Source: Naganishia liquefaciens
Lineage: Eukaryota; Basidiomycota; Tremellomycetes; Filobasidiales; Filobasidiaceae
Assembly: GCA_013423385.1 (NCBI GenBank)
Contig: BLZA01000019.1
Span: 744,001 to 808,000, forward strand
Direction: 5' to 3'
Length of the DNA: 64,000 bases
A model generated the notes under the pieces. That model did not search any database. It was not told where the DNA came from and worked only from the letters and a program-made list of their open reading frames with translations. Shown one piece after another: positions 1-10,352 of the stretch. Position 1 is the stretch's first letter. Each line of letters begins with the position of its first letter. The position numbers and the translations under genes are program-made.

Positions 1-375
1 GGCACCGCCCGAGGATTGCATCCTTGATAGCTGGTGAGCATGCATGTTCCTCATATATGCTCAAGTGTCGAGGGGATCGTCGTCGAAATTATCGTGGATG
101 GTGACCGTTCGTTGGCTCCCTCTGGCTCTACCTCTGTCTAAGATAGAGGGGTATTAGACTGGAAATATGCTGGGCCTGACGGAGTCCTCGGGGCTGTTCA
201 AGCATCAGAACACTTGTGTCAACCGTCGCAACCATGCAGATTCGCCGCCAGTACGATCGATGACGTCGCAAGAGTATGCGTTTCGTGCTAATATACAGAT
301 ACCAAAATACAAAGACGCAAAGACAATCGAACCCTTGTAAATACACAAGTCGTCACACAATTTCCCTTGGGCAGT

Positions 376-1506
376 CTAGAACATGGTGTCCTGTTGGAGC
401 GCAAGGGAACAATAAGTAGGCAGCGATGGAAGCCGAGCAAATTCTACATACCTCGTCACGAAGGTATTCTCCAACATCACTGATGGACATAATTCGTGAA
501 CTCAGCAACACAAGTCGTCTTGACACGAATGGAACTCACGCTTGGTGGAAAACAACGAGATCTGTCGGCCCAATTTTTCTGGTGTCGACCGTAGAACGTG
601 CGGTCACGCCGAAGCCCTGGATGCAAAGTCAGTGAATAAGGCTCATGACAGATTCTGAGATATACATACTAGTGGTATGTCCGACATGCTGTAGACGACG
701 ACACCCTGATGCTCAGGCGTGTCCTCGGTAATTCGTCCCAGATGCGCCTTCACAACGTGGTTGCCATACAGGAATGGAAGTTCTCCAGGAGGTTTCACCC
801 AAACCTGAACAAATAAATCAGTAAAGATTTCTGACGATGCCTTCCTTTCTGAATCCGTTATTCCATCATATTCTTCGCTCGCGTCCTGACATATGGTCTC
901 TCACTCGTCCGACCCTATTCTGTTTCCCTTTTACGCCCTCGGACCGATGCCAGCCTTGACCTACGCCGAGGCACTCACCTTGTATTTCGCATACTTTGCC
1001 AGCCAGTCCAGACATGTGATTGTCAACTTGAACTTTCCGGACTTGCTGAACTTTCCAAAACACGTCCCCATAGCAATCAAATTCGGTCTTGAAACAGAAG
1101 TCGCCAGGTGCATGGTCTTGACCGGCAGATAGTAAACTCTGATAGAATATCAGACATCAATAGACCCTCTACGCGAGTGAATCCTCAGACTCACCGGTCT
1201 TTATGCAGACGGAAACAGTGTGCATCTTCCTCTGGACGGTCGATCAGGTGCACCAGGTTCTTTCCCTAGGGTTCGTATTGCGGCAAGACGAGCCGAGAAG
1301 AAAGTAGGAAGAAGAGCAAGAGTTCGAGTGGGGCACAGGTCAGCTATCTCGTCCCTTGCAAACAAGCGGCACTCTTTGTGGCCTACAATGTAGTTTGCCA
1401 GCTCTGCAAGCAACAGTTTACAATCAGTACATCTCTGCAAAAGACAAGAAGGCATGAACTCACTTTCAAACACGGCCTTTGTTTCCTCTTCTGTTAGCGG
1501 TCTCAT
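376..1506 (-). CDS. NIP7: 60S ribosome biogenesis protein Nip7
   Basis: Nip7 is a nucleolar assembly factor for pre-60S particles and 27S rRNA processing, with an N-terminal domain and a C-terminal PUA RNA-binding domain. The spliced model has eight exons (1506-1464, 1403-1387, 1265-1195, 1138-979, 804-670, 616-540, 479-452, 390-376) and gives 181 aa, the normal family length. It starts [14 protein letters not shown], as in human and yeast Nip7, and then shows [53 protein letters not shown] and the short end [13 protein letters not shown]. Exon 2 is only 17 nt and the last exon 15 nt. The gene is divergent from PRE5 with about 300 bp between the starts. An in-frame upstream exon may lengthen the N-terminus (separate entry). 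Identification is very secure; the splice sites are all GT-AG. Confidence 0.93.
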
Positions 1507-1546
1507 GTTGGCACGTTGGAGTAAATCAGCTATAGCTCTATTCGTG

Positions 1547-1784
1547 CTATCAGAAGCAGCGACTTTTCGAGTGTGAGAGACACACCTTGCACTCACGTCG
1601 GAAGGAGGTGGTCAACCCGCACAGCTACCAACTTTCTGGCGGATGCACGTGACCGGATAAGCAATCGGTCGGCCGCCTTGGACGCTGAGCGTTGCGACCT
1701 GCCAGGCGCTGCGTCATCCATTCTCGAGAGCATCTCGGTGAAAGATAGATCTGGTAGAGATTCTGTAGCCTGGATTTCCGTCAC
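1547..1784 (-). other. Possible alternative 5' coding exon of NIP7
   Basis: Upstream of the NIP7 start there is an open stretch of 62 codons (1784-1597) ending at a consensus GTGAGT donor. A 50-nt intron (1596-1547) with a CTCAC branch-like element and a TAG acceptor would join it in frame, with no stop, to 1546-1507 and then to the conserved NIP7 methionine. This would add 76 residues rich in Ser, Ala and Arg (ASKAADRLLIRSRASARKL). Known Nip7 proteins begin at MRPLTEEE, so this may be a chance ORF, a separate small gene or a regulatory upstream frame. It ends only about 24 bp from the PRE5 start on the other strand. Confidence 0.3.
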
Positions 1785-1807
1785 AACAGCCCAACAGATC
1801 TGCGATA

Positions 1808-3197
1808 ATGGTTCGTGGGCCTGATTTCTGTCAATTGACCCACAGCGCTGATTTCGATTTGCCCTTTTCGTTTTGTTGTAACCTCATCAGTTCCGAAATA
1901 CGTATGATGGAGACAACACTACTTTCGTGAGTAATTCAAATGAGATGGAGGCAGAAGATAAATCATTGACCCATCCTGTATCTTCATAGAGTCCACAAGG
2001 CAGGCTGCATCAAGTAGGAATACTCAGTCGAGGCCTGAAGCAGCGAGTCTGATGCGATCTTTGTGTGCTCAACAGGTGGAATACGCACAGGAGGCCGTTA
2101 AGCAGGGTTCCGCTGCTGTGGGATTGAGGTCAAAGACACATGCAATCTTGCTCACTCTCAAGGTATGTCATGTTGTTTCGACTGACTGGACGGAAGTTGA
2201 TATCTTCCCGAAAAGCGATCTACCGGGGAGTTGGCGTCGTACCAGAAGAAGATGATCAAGATTGACGAGCACGTTGGAGTTGCAATCGCTGGGCTAACAT
2301 CTGATGCTCGTGTCTTGAGGTGAGATCATCGACATCGTTATGCTTTCCAGATCCGAACTTTGCCCTGCAGCAATTTTATGAGACAACTGGCTATGCAGTC
2401 CCGTATGCTCTATGCGCGTCCGATCCCGGTTGGCCGGATTGTTCAGAGTATTGCCGATCGTATGTAACGTGACCGGAAGGACCGCGTCAGAAAGCTGATC
2501 AGCACCATCTTGCAAACTGCAGGAGCACAGGCGAACACTCAACAGTATGGAAAGAGGCCCTATGGTGTCGGCTTCCTCGTCATAGGAAAGGATGTAAGTA
2601 CCTTGCAAACTCTCTGACGAATCGCGTCTCATGTGTATGTATCGTCTTCAGGAAACTGGTCCTCACCTCTTCGAGTTCTCGCCTGCCGGTCTCTCTTACG
2701 AGTATCACGCGCATTCAATTGGCGCAAGAAGCCAGAGTGCAAAGACATACCTAGAGGATCATCATTCGGAATACGAAGACTGTGAGCATCCGAGCCGCTG
2801 CCGCCGGACTCTGAAGACTGATCTTGTGCTCCGGTTCGCAGGTTCCCTCGATGAACTCATTCAGCACGGCCTCAATGCGCTTCGAGACACTTTGCAGCAA
2901 GATAAGTCCTTGACAATGAAGAACACGTCGATTGGCATCATCGGCACGGCTACTTCGACCGTTCCGGGCGCGACGAGTTCGAAGAAGGCCAATTTCAGGG
3001 TATTGGATGACGAGGCTGTAGAACCCTATCTCAGGGAAATGAGGCGGCGACGCGGTGAACCAGAGACGGGCGAGGCCAGGGAAGAAGAGGAGGCAGCGGG
3101 TGATGCTCAAGAGACTGGACCAGCTGGCGGCGCGTCAACAGAGGGTGTGGTGGCAGGTGCCTCGGATGGCGATGGTGATGTACAAATGCAAGAATAG
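1808..3197 (+). CDS. PRE5: 20S proteasome subunit alpha-6
   Basis: This is an alpha-ring subunit of the 20S proteasome (yeast Pre5, human PSMA1). Exons are 1808-1810, 1891-1926, 1990-2013, 2076-2162, 2216-2319, 2371-2459, 2523-2593, 2652-2781 and 2842-3197, giving 299 aa. The N-terminus reads [13 protein letters not shown], then [15 protein letters not shown], the alpha-subunit signature that builds the N-terminal helix. Further on come [41 protein letters not shown] and [14 protein letters not shown]. Exon 1 holds only the start codon, followed by a GTTCGT donor. The 60-nt intron 2782-2841 is in frame and stop-free, so its retention would add 20 residues; I treat it as spliced because removal restores the PSMA1 alignment. 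The C-terminal about 55 residues are acidic and Glu/Ala/Gly-rich, which makes the protein longer than the usual 230-265 aa. Confidence 0.94.
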
Positions 3198-3456
3198 GTT
3201 AGATGTCGATGAATAACGTCTACAAATGTCCTGTCTTTGGAAGATTGCGGCGTCCAGACGCATAGCATGTAGTCTGGGCAGAAGAACCGAGGATCGAGAC
3301 TGCCGACTCGGTTTGCACTTGATCTCAGATACGCAGACAGGAGAGTCCTGGCGATGTTCATGGCAACCTCATACATATGCTACAGTTGATAATACATTGT
3401 CATCGATTCAGAAATATACCACGCCGGAAGTCTGTCTTAGCGGAACCTGCAGACGT

Positions 3457-4639
3457 TCAGTACGCCCACTTCGTCCGGCTCTTCTTCTCGTTTAGAGGGG
3501 CCCAATAAGACACTTGAGCTTGATCGCGAGCCACCAGCAGGATGGTGGCACCGATTCCTAAGCCGCCGTATCGATATATCGTGGTGAATTCGTTGTTGTA
3601 TAGTTGGAAAGTGGCCAACAATGGCAACAGCAAAAGACTACAGGAGACGCGAGCGAGAATCAATTCATCAGGTCTTGTAGCACGGCACGCGGGATAGCCA
3701 AGACTCACATAAGCGAGGTGTGATAGATGTGATGTTCAAACGAGCGTGGCAGTGCGAGGGTACAATTCCCGATCATGCAGAACAGCGGATAAAGCAGTAA
3801 CTGAGATTGAAACAAGGTCAGTCGGGGGGTCTGTCTAAGAATATGCCGGCTCCTGGGCTTACTATGGCTGAGGCAACGCAGTCAACGAGTAAGAGATCGT
3901 CGCTGGCCAAGAATAGGCGAGGCATCTGAACGCACAAAGATTAGCGACATTCATCCGCATGGAATATTTCCTGACTCACAGCAAAGTGACCCAAGTTGGC
4001 TTCGAGCCAGATGAGCGGCAACGTTACGCACAACCGGAACAGGCAAAGGGTGACAATGATCTTCCGACCTGTACTACGCCTTTCGCTGTCGAAGATTGAC
4101 TGACCAGATGCCCACGCGGGGGCATTCGAGGTCGAGCCATCCAGGAGAGAACCGGTTGGGCTGTTGGGTTCGAAGGTGAAGTATTCTTCCTTGCTGGGAG
4201 ATGCCGGAACCGAAGAAGTGTTCATCCAGTACGGGCTCTTCCTGTCTCCGAGGCTGAAAGCTGGCAAAAGATTAAAGTCGGCTTTTTCGGTGGCGCTGAT
4301 GACAGGAGAAGTCACCAAAGGCGAAGATGGAATTCGATAAGGCCGGCATTTGGGGCTGGGAGGACAATCGATCTTGCTAACCGGTACACTGCCGACACTT
4401 TGTGACCGTTGAAGGGGTTCGCCAAAGTTGACATCCTTGAAGATGATCGGTGACGGTCTCCGTTTCCGGAATGAAATGGATCGCGGCTTGAACACCGGAG
4501 CCTCAAATGCTGTTATGCTGGATGCTGCCATTCGGACCCGCCGTTGCGTCCACATTGACAGGATAGTGACCAATACTGTTGACAGTGCGAAAACGACATG
4601 CGTCAAAATGCTGAGAAGGAGTGGGGCGATGAATGGCAT
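3457..4639 (-). CDS. Multi-pass membrane protein of unknown function
   Basis: I do not recognise the family. Four exons (4639-3980, 3925-3863, 3800-3709, 3637-3457) splice in frame to 331 aa. Residues about 5-30 form a strong hydrophobic helix (PLLLSILTHVVFALSTVLV). About 150 residues of Ser/Pro-rich, probably cytosolic sequence follow, with several S-P sites. Four or five further hydrophobic stretches lie near residues 188-208 (LCLFRLCVTLPLIWLE), 230-255 (two close segments around LLLYPLFCMIGNCTLAL), 270-287 (LLLLPLLATFQLY) and 294-308 (GGLGIGATILLVA). The C-terminus is basic (EKKSRTKWAY). The start was chosen because the hydrophobic helix follows it directly; an in-frame GTG-type extension upstream has no ATG. 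It converges on PRE5. All introns are GT-AG and 54-71 nt. Confidence 0.6.
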
Positions 4640-5182
4640 TTCGAAAGCGAGTGACTGTTGGGATGGGCAAAGAGATGACGTAGAATGCTTATGAAGAGAG
4701 AGTCCGAGACGTGGATTGTTGGAAGGATCGATGAGGACGGTCAATGGAAAGGTGAGGCGGGGCTTTCGATGTTGAACGAGACTATTATACTTAGACTGAA
4801 GTCAGCCGCGGATCAGACCGGAAGACGCCTTTCAGGCAGACAACGTACTTTCGCAGGTCGCCGCTCAAAGAGGATCACCTCAGAATCCAGAATTGGGCTT
4901 GGTATCGGCCAGGCTCATCAGTGTAAACACTTTGACCTCGAGGTTCCTGTTTTACACCTGTCGTTTTGACGTTCTCGACGCAGAGGAATGGAGACTGGCT
5001 CTCTGTAACGTAGCGATCACTTCAGCGGCAGGCTTCGATGTGGGTGAGTGTCGGTTGGACACTTACGCAAAAGGAAATACGTTCTTTTGTAAAGTGTCCG
5101 GATGCCTGCTTGCAAGATCGGGTAGATGCAGGGGCAACGTCGCTTCTAGATCTATTTCCCCTGACCGAGATCCGAAGACGCC
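4640..5182. other. No gene recognised
   Basis: This is probably the promoter of the membrane-protein gene followed by non-coding sequence. Short open frames exist on the plus strand, but none has a recognisable motif, consistent splice sites or a family resemblance. Confidence 0.4.
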
Positions 5183-5890
5183 GTGAAGAGCTTCTTGAAC
5201 TGGATTGTCAGGGCGCGCGGTCTAGGCGAACGAGCTGGCGAGCCCCTGGTTGTCACCATCAAGAAGCTCATCAAAATTGCGGCGTACAGTCTTACCCCGA
5301 AGCGTAAAACCATCAAGTTGGCTGAAGGCTTTTCAGTCTTTCAGGAAAACCGCGAAAATATCCCCGTTCAACTCATATCGCCTTCCGAACCGTTCATCGC
5401 TAGCTTCGTCAAGCTCTTCGTCTGCAGCGTGGTTGGTCATTGTGAAACGTTAGCCGAAACTTGCGGGTCTTTCGGACAGCAGGCTAGCTAGCAGGCTCGT
5501 CCTTATCAGATCTGGTGTTTAGCAAGGTTTCTGAAATCGCCAAAGAAGACACTCACTGTTAGCAGGGTACCTCGGAGATTTCCAGTATCCTAGCTGATAT
5601 CCTGAAAGCTGTGGCCAGAAAGCAGAGACTGCTGGCGAGGGGAAACACCTGGCGAAACTCTGTGTCTGAGGAGCTTATGGAAAAGTTCTTTAAAGGTTTC
5701 TAACAAGATTTCCCGATGGAATACAAGAGCTGATGCAAATGCTGATTCGAGGCTTTGGGATCCCCACGCGAAAGGCTGATCAGCTGGCCGACAGCTTAAT
5801 CGACCTAGGGTGTTTACGCTGCTAGGGCTGAAGAAGCCGCTGAAGATTGGCGCTTTCATAGAGCGCTTTAACATGACAATCACGAAACTA
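5183..5890 (+). pseudogene. Decayed coding remnant, family unknown
   Basis: Several stop-free fragments lie in a row on the plus strand in different frames. The first (5183-5491) is 102 codons with SFLNWIVRARGLGERAG and a run of hydrophobic heptads. Next come pieces such as ILADILKAVARKQRLLARG, VSEELMEKFFKGF and FGIPTRKADQLADSLIDLG, and then a segment ending GAFIERFNMTITKLAP before a stop at about 5898. They look like amphipathic helices of one larger protein now broken by stops and frame changes, or they may be chance ORFs. The opposite strand also offers a plausible short frame (DEELDEASDERFGRRYELNG), so strand assignment is uncertain. No splice sites join the pieces convincingly. I could not assign a family. 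Confidence 0.25.
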
Positions 5891-7507
5891 GCTCCTTGAC
5901 AGTTAATGATACACCCAATGCTTCTGCGTGAGGCTTCGCAGAGCTTGTTTCAGATTGGATTTAGGCTTTCCAGCTGGCTTTCGGATAGACTTTCGCGTGG
6001 CCACACGTCGCGTGTTTTACAACGTGTTTTACGTGCCTTCCTCGATATTTCATCAGTAAAAAGCCCCTTCTCCAAGCCATTTTCCTCCCTCTGGCCCGGG
6101 GATTCTCCCGGAGAGCCGCCCGGAGGGATCAGCCCGATACTCATGTATATAGAATGGAAATTGATTGAGATAGGAAAATGAGATGCCCGAGATGAGCGTC
6201 ACATGTATGTCTATAAAAAAAGAAAACCCGAGCAGCTCCGCAAGCTATTCCGCTGATACATGTGTATGTAGGCAGTGATTTGCTTAAGGCCCGGTAAAGT
6301 GCACGAGAGCTTGAACGACGCTTGCATGACGCGGCTGGGACAAGAGATATCGTGTCGAACACTATAGACTACAGACAGCCAGTTTGCTGTTCCAGTTGCA
6401 GTCGACCAGTTCACTCGATATGATCGATGAACATCTATATAGCTTGATAGCCGGGCAGTAGATAAGGCTGCCGCCGGTTCTGTTGCCATCATAGTGGCGT
6501 TTCGCGAGTCTCATACGCCGACGAGAATTGCGTAAAGCAAGTGTCACCTCTTGATCTCTGCTTGCTGCCTGTATGAGCGCGAAGATGCTTCGTGGTCGGA
6601 AACAGCAGGTGTCGTGGATATCAAATCGGACCACTCATAATGCCGTTATTTGTATGTGGCACTCGCTTAGCGACAAACCGGGGAGCCTTGAGCGATGAAA
6701 GACAAGGGAGCTGTCTGGCAAGCCTTCCTAGACAGGTGTTGGGATTTGCTTTCGGGGGCATGGGAGATCTACGATTTCTTGCAGCCCAGTCGTGCCTTCT
6801 CCGCATTCGAGCCAGAATCCGCCGTTATACCTTTGCCTACTACGTCCTACGAGAGGCGATAGAGAGGCACAAGCCGATTCTCTATATCAAGTTAAGATTT
6901 ATACTTGCTTACGTGTATCAAGATGCCTACATACGCACCTGCTGGATCAGCAGGCCGATGGCTATCGCGATCTTCCATGCTGAATTCTTTGCTCAAAGGG
7001 CTGAGTCCTTAGTTCGAAGTCAACATCGATTTGATCATCGGTCGAAAATCTTCTCGAGCTGGATGAGATCTAGTTACTAAAGAATCATGCAGTGGGATAA
7101 CCAGAGGATCTGCCGGTGCGCAAGGCAGCCGTGCAAGCCGAGGCGGAATACGGTATACTTTGCCGCCGCTTCGGTCAGCCAGCTTGTTCGCCATGCGGCC
7201 CTGCCGAGTCAAAAAACTATGTGCTAGAAGTACAAGAGCTGGTGCACGCATGTTACAATTCAACAAAACCGGTTTGTTAGCTTCACAGGTCGGATTAGCA
7301 ACACTCTGCACCCGACCAGCTGGCCTCCTGACATTGTCAAATTGGCAGCACATCAGCAGGAGCTCCTGCAAAACTCCACTATTCCCTCCCCCCTCCTCGC
7401 CGCAATATGCAAGAGATCGCGAGACTGATCAGTCAGCGGATTTCGGTTTAGAGGCTCATTCGAGATATAGTACCCGAAAGCTGGGAAGAATTCGCAAGCT
7501 GCTCCAA
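5891..7507. other. Gene-poor stretch, nothing assignable
   Basis: Open frames here, including one of 162 codons at 6592-7080 (+) and overlapping frames at 7009-7371 (-) and 7160-7516 (+), lack recognisable motifs, have no flanking splice signals and overlap each other on both strands. The 7353-7619 minus frame contains RDLLHIAARRGEGIVEF, which hints at an ankyrin-like fragment, but that alone is not enough for a call. I see no tRNA, rRNA or terminal repeats. Confidence 0.35.
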
Positions 7508-7561
7508 CATGGCTAGCAAGATGGCTAGCAAGATGGCTAGCAAGATGGCTAGCAAGATGGC
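7508..7561 (+). repeat. 12-bp tandem repeat, four copies plus a partial fifth
   Basis: The unit ATGGCTAGCAAG is repeated four times without mismatch and is followed by ATGGCTG of a fifth copy. The unit is a multiple of three and contains an NheI-type palindrome, GCTAGC. On the minus strand it would encode repeated His-Leu-Ala-Ser. The perfect copies suggest recent expansion by replication slippage. Confidence 0.9.
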
Positions 7562-9178
7562 TGTTATGGGAGATTGCCATAATGCATGCTGTCATTTCGG
7601 AGACTGAATTACGTATCATCGATTCTAGCAGCGATGATGCACTACTGCGCCCCTATCCCTTGCAACTGCCCAGCCACATCTTATAAAGCTCGAGCGTTTT
7701 CCCGCGCAATAAGCTGGGCAGACAAGCTCGCAAACCTGCGTATGCATAATCATCGATTCAGCTGTCGATTTCATGGCAATGATGTCTAGCTTCGCTCTTG
7801 ATCCTGTCGCTCCGGATTATATTGCTCAGTCAGGACCCTTCCCACTCTGCCATCTTCAAGCTCATATTCATAACCATACTTTTTGTTCGCTTGGTCGATG
7901 GCCTTGAGATTTACGTAGATCGGAGTATGGTCTTGTCTGCGGAAGGTTGAAGGGTAGCAGCGGGTTCGAGGAGAACCCAAAAGACTATCCACATAAGGCT
8001 GCTCAGCATCGTTCCTTGTCTAAAGCTGAGCAACCGATCACAACCTCCGCGCCTCACACATCGTAGGTGAGCTTCAGTCTTGCGCCTGAGTCGCATTGAT
8101 CGCTTTATATGCTGGCCCTTCAACTTGAATACGTTTCTGTGTTTTCCCGATTGCAGCAGAAAAGGGTCTTGAAGCTGGTCTTGCTATATTCGAAACTTGA
8201 ATAGGGTATGGAGTCTCCGAACACAGTCGATCCGGTCTGTAGGACCACATGAAAGGGCGCAGTTTCCAAGAGTTCCCCAAAGAGGTGCGTGGGCAATCTC
8301 ATGGCGATTGTCTTGGAGGTATGAGTCTGCATAGTCCAAGTTGGAAGTGCTGTTCGCAACTTCGCAGTTCTCCGCCTGTTCACATGCGCAGTATTCCAGT
8401 ATCATTGTCATCATCGTCTTGAAGTGAAATGGCCTGGACTTGCTCTTGCCTGCTTGTCTGCCAGGGTTGACTAGATTTTTCAGCGAAGCCTCTGGTCGAC
8501 TTGCGCTCTCGACCTCCTAAACTCAGGTGCATTCATTGTCCAGTCACACGTTGTGGCCTCATTACGAGAAAGTCTGCCGCATCTGTGCTACGCAATATTG
8601 CATAAGGCCTCGCTCTCACATGCAAAATCGATAGGGCGCTTGCTCGAGCTCATGGCGATATCGATCAATTCTCGCAGAACATTATCCGGAAGGGCTGCAC
8701 GGAATCAACCATGCATCGAAGAGGATGCGAGCGGCTGATACCCAATGACTGCGGCTGAATACGCTTGACTAGAAGTGTCCGTTGGGCATGAACCTGGTGC
8801 CGCTTTATTGACCAGAGGTTGCTCACTATATGTCCTCGTCAGGTCTCGTTCTATTGGACTTTTGATCACAAGTCGATCGGTATCACACCCGCACTACAGC
8901 TGCAGCCCCTCTGCCATCTGCCTTCGCGCCCTCGGGCGCCTCGAATCAATATTGGGGCTACCAGGTGGCCTGTGCTCTAGTTGATCTAATGAAGGGGAGC
9001 TTGGAACACCTTCCTGCCTCTCATGCTCTACGTTGTTTGACAGCAGATCGAGTTTCGTCAACCAAGCGAGATAGCTTGCGCAAGTAGATGTCATCCGAAG
9101 TGGGCGAATTGTTACACAGTGCTAACTTTGCTAAAGCACCCGAATATGCGAAGGGTTCTCCCGGGGAAAGATACTGCT
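7562..9178. other. Gene-poor stretch, nothing assignable
   Basis: Minus-strand frames at 7786-7992, 8120-8383 and 9021-9215 are short, in different frames and without clear splice sites. One carries a protein-like run (YVNLKAIDQANKKYGYEYEL). They may be remnants of a gene transcribed leftward, but nothing joins them. Confidence 0.35.
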
Positions 9179-9448
9179 TCACGGGGGGCCACCCGGCCAG
9201 CTGCCTTGGCCCCACTTATTACGCCTCCTAATCATTTCCCGGCCGCCGAAAGTCAACACCAGGGCAACGCTTAAGGTCACTGCCAAAGCGATGCCGGTTG
9301 ACTGCCAGAACCGCCGTCTGTGATTCAGCGGAAGCTCTTCGAAACGAAGATGCTGAGATGTGGGTTCAGCAATGTTTGAAGCAAAAGGTCTTGACTCGGA
9401 CTCATGGAAACTGTTACGCAATATCGAATGAGGTGATTCCGAAGACAT
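9179..9448 (-). CDS. Hypothetical small single-span membrane protein
   Basis: An ATG-initiated frame of 89 codons encodes a Ser-rich N-terminus, then a basic stretch (NHRRRFWQ), one hydrophobic helix near residues 50-70 (TGIALAVTLSVALVLTFGG) and a positively charged flank (REMIRRRNKWG) before a Trp/Gly/Pro-rich end. The topology is that of a small tail-anchored or single-pass protein. No family is recognised. The next frame downstream stays open for about 60 codons (9215-9021), so the true gene may continue through an intron or a frame change. It may equally be a chance ORF in this gene-poor stretch. Confidence 0.3.
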   Translation of the reverse strand: MSSESPHSILRNSFHESESRPFASNIAEPTSQHLRFEELPLNHRRRFWQSTGIALAVTLSVALVLTFGGREMIRRRNKWGQGSWPGGPP

Positions 9449-10352
9449 GGCCAAAGTTAGCAGACTTCTGGAGTGTAGCGTTACGGATAGTCGATGAATG
9501 CTGTCTTGGCTGCTTGGGTCGATCGCGCTTCCTAGGTCCTTTCAACCGGTTACGGATACGGCGATGTGGAAGGCAGCAGCGGGTTTGAGAGCGATGCGAC
9601 TGTCTTGGCGTGGCCAGTAAGCTTCTTTACTCGAGGTTCCGATTTGGACCACGCATGTACTCACAGATTATGCCCTTGTGGCTCTTCACCGACTCTCCAG
9701 AAGATAGCCGATAGGTGATACCTTTCGCTTTTCTGCTTGGGCCAACGTATACTCGCGTCGAGTGATTGCTCTAAGCCTTTGGAAATTGAGGCGATGGTGG
9801 TGACTGGTCACAGGGAAAACGTATGGCATATCAGTCATCGGTATCATCGCTGGCTTTGCCTGAATCAATTTGCGATGCCCGCTCCCGCTTTGCGAGGAAA
9901 GTTGAAGTTCCAGAAGCGAACCGGCCATGATGGTGTAATCAAAAGACTCTGTACACGCATCCTGTAACTGACGCAGTGATGTCAGCCATATTGGCGCTGT
10001 AACGTCAAATGACCGGCAGCCGGGATTTACTCGATCAAACTGATTCATAGCTGTGAGACTGATGGCGAAAGCCCGCAGTAGCCTTGACTCTTTGACTCGC
10101 GCTGAGCTGCCAGTCTTGCTGCCTCGAGTCTGACACCTGGCTAGAACGTGGCACCCAGCTAGGCAAATAAACGTAGGAAGACACTCCATCCATCGTGTCC
10201 TGATACTCGTGAGTCCCCGGCCCAGAACGCGTTGAGCTTAGCAAGTTCATGTAATCTACAGGTACATGCTTCACAAACAAGACCGGCACACTCCTGCCAA
10301 ACCAGTTCTCAAGCTTCGCGCGGAGGAACGCCTGGCCTCTGATTGCAACCAA
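9449..10352. other. Region downstream of hexokinase, no secure gene
   Basis: Minus-strand frames 9686-10189 (up to 167 codons) and 10035-10352 (105 codons, no ATG at its start, abutting the hexokinase stop) are open. They contain no motif I recognise and no conserved splice pattern. They may be 3' UTR or decayed coding sequence. Confidence 0.35.

Noticed and set aside
6592-7080. 162-codon plus-strand open frame
   Set aside because: No family resemblance, no supporting splice signals, and minus-strand frames of similar quality overlap it.
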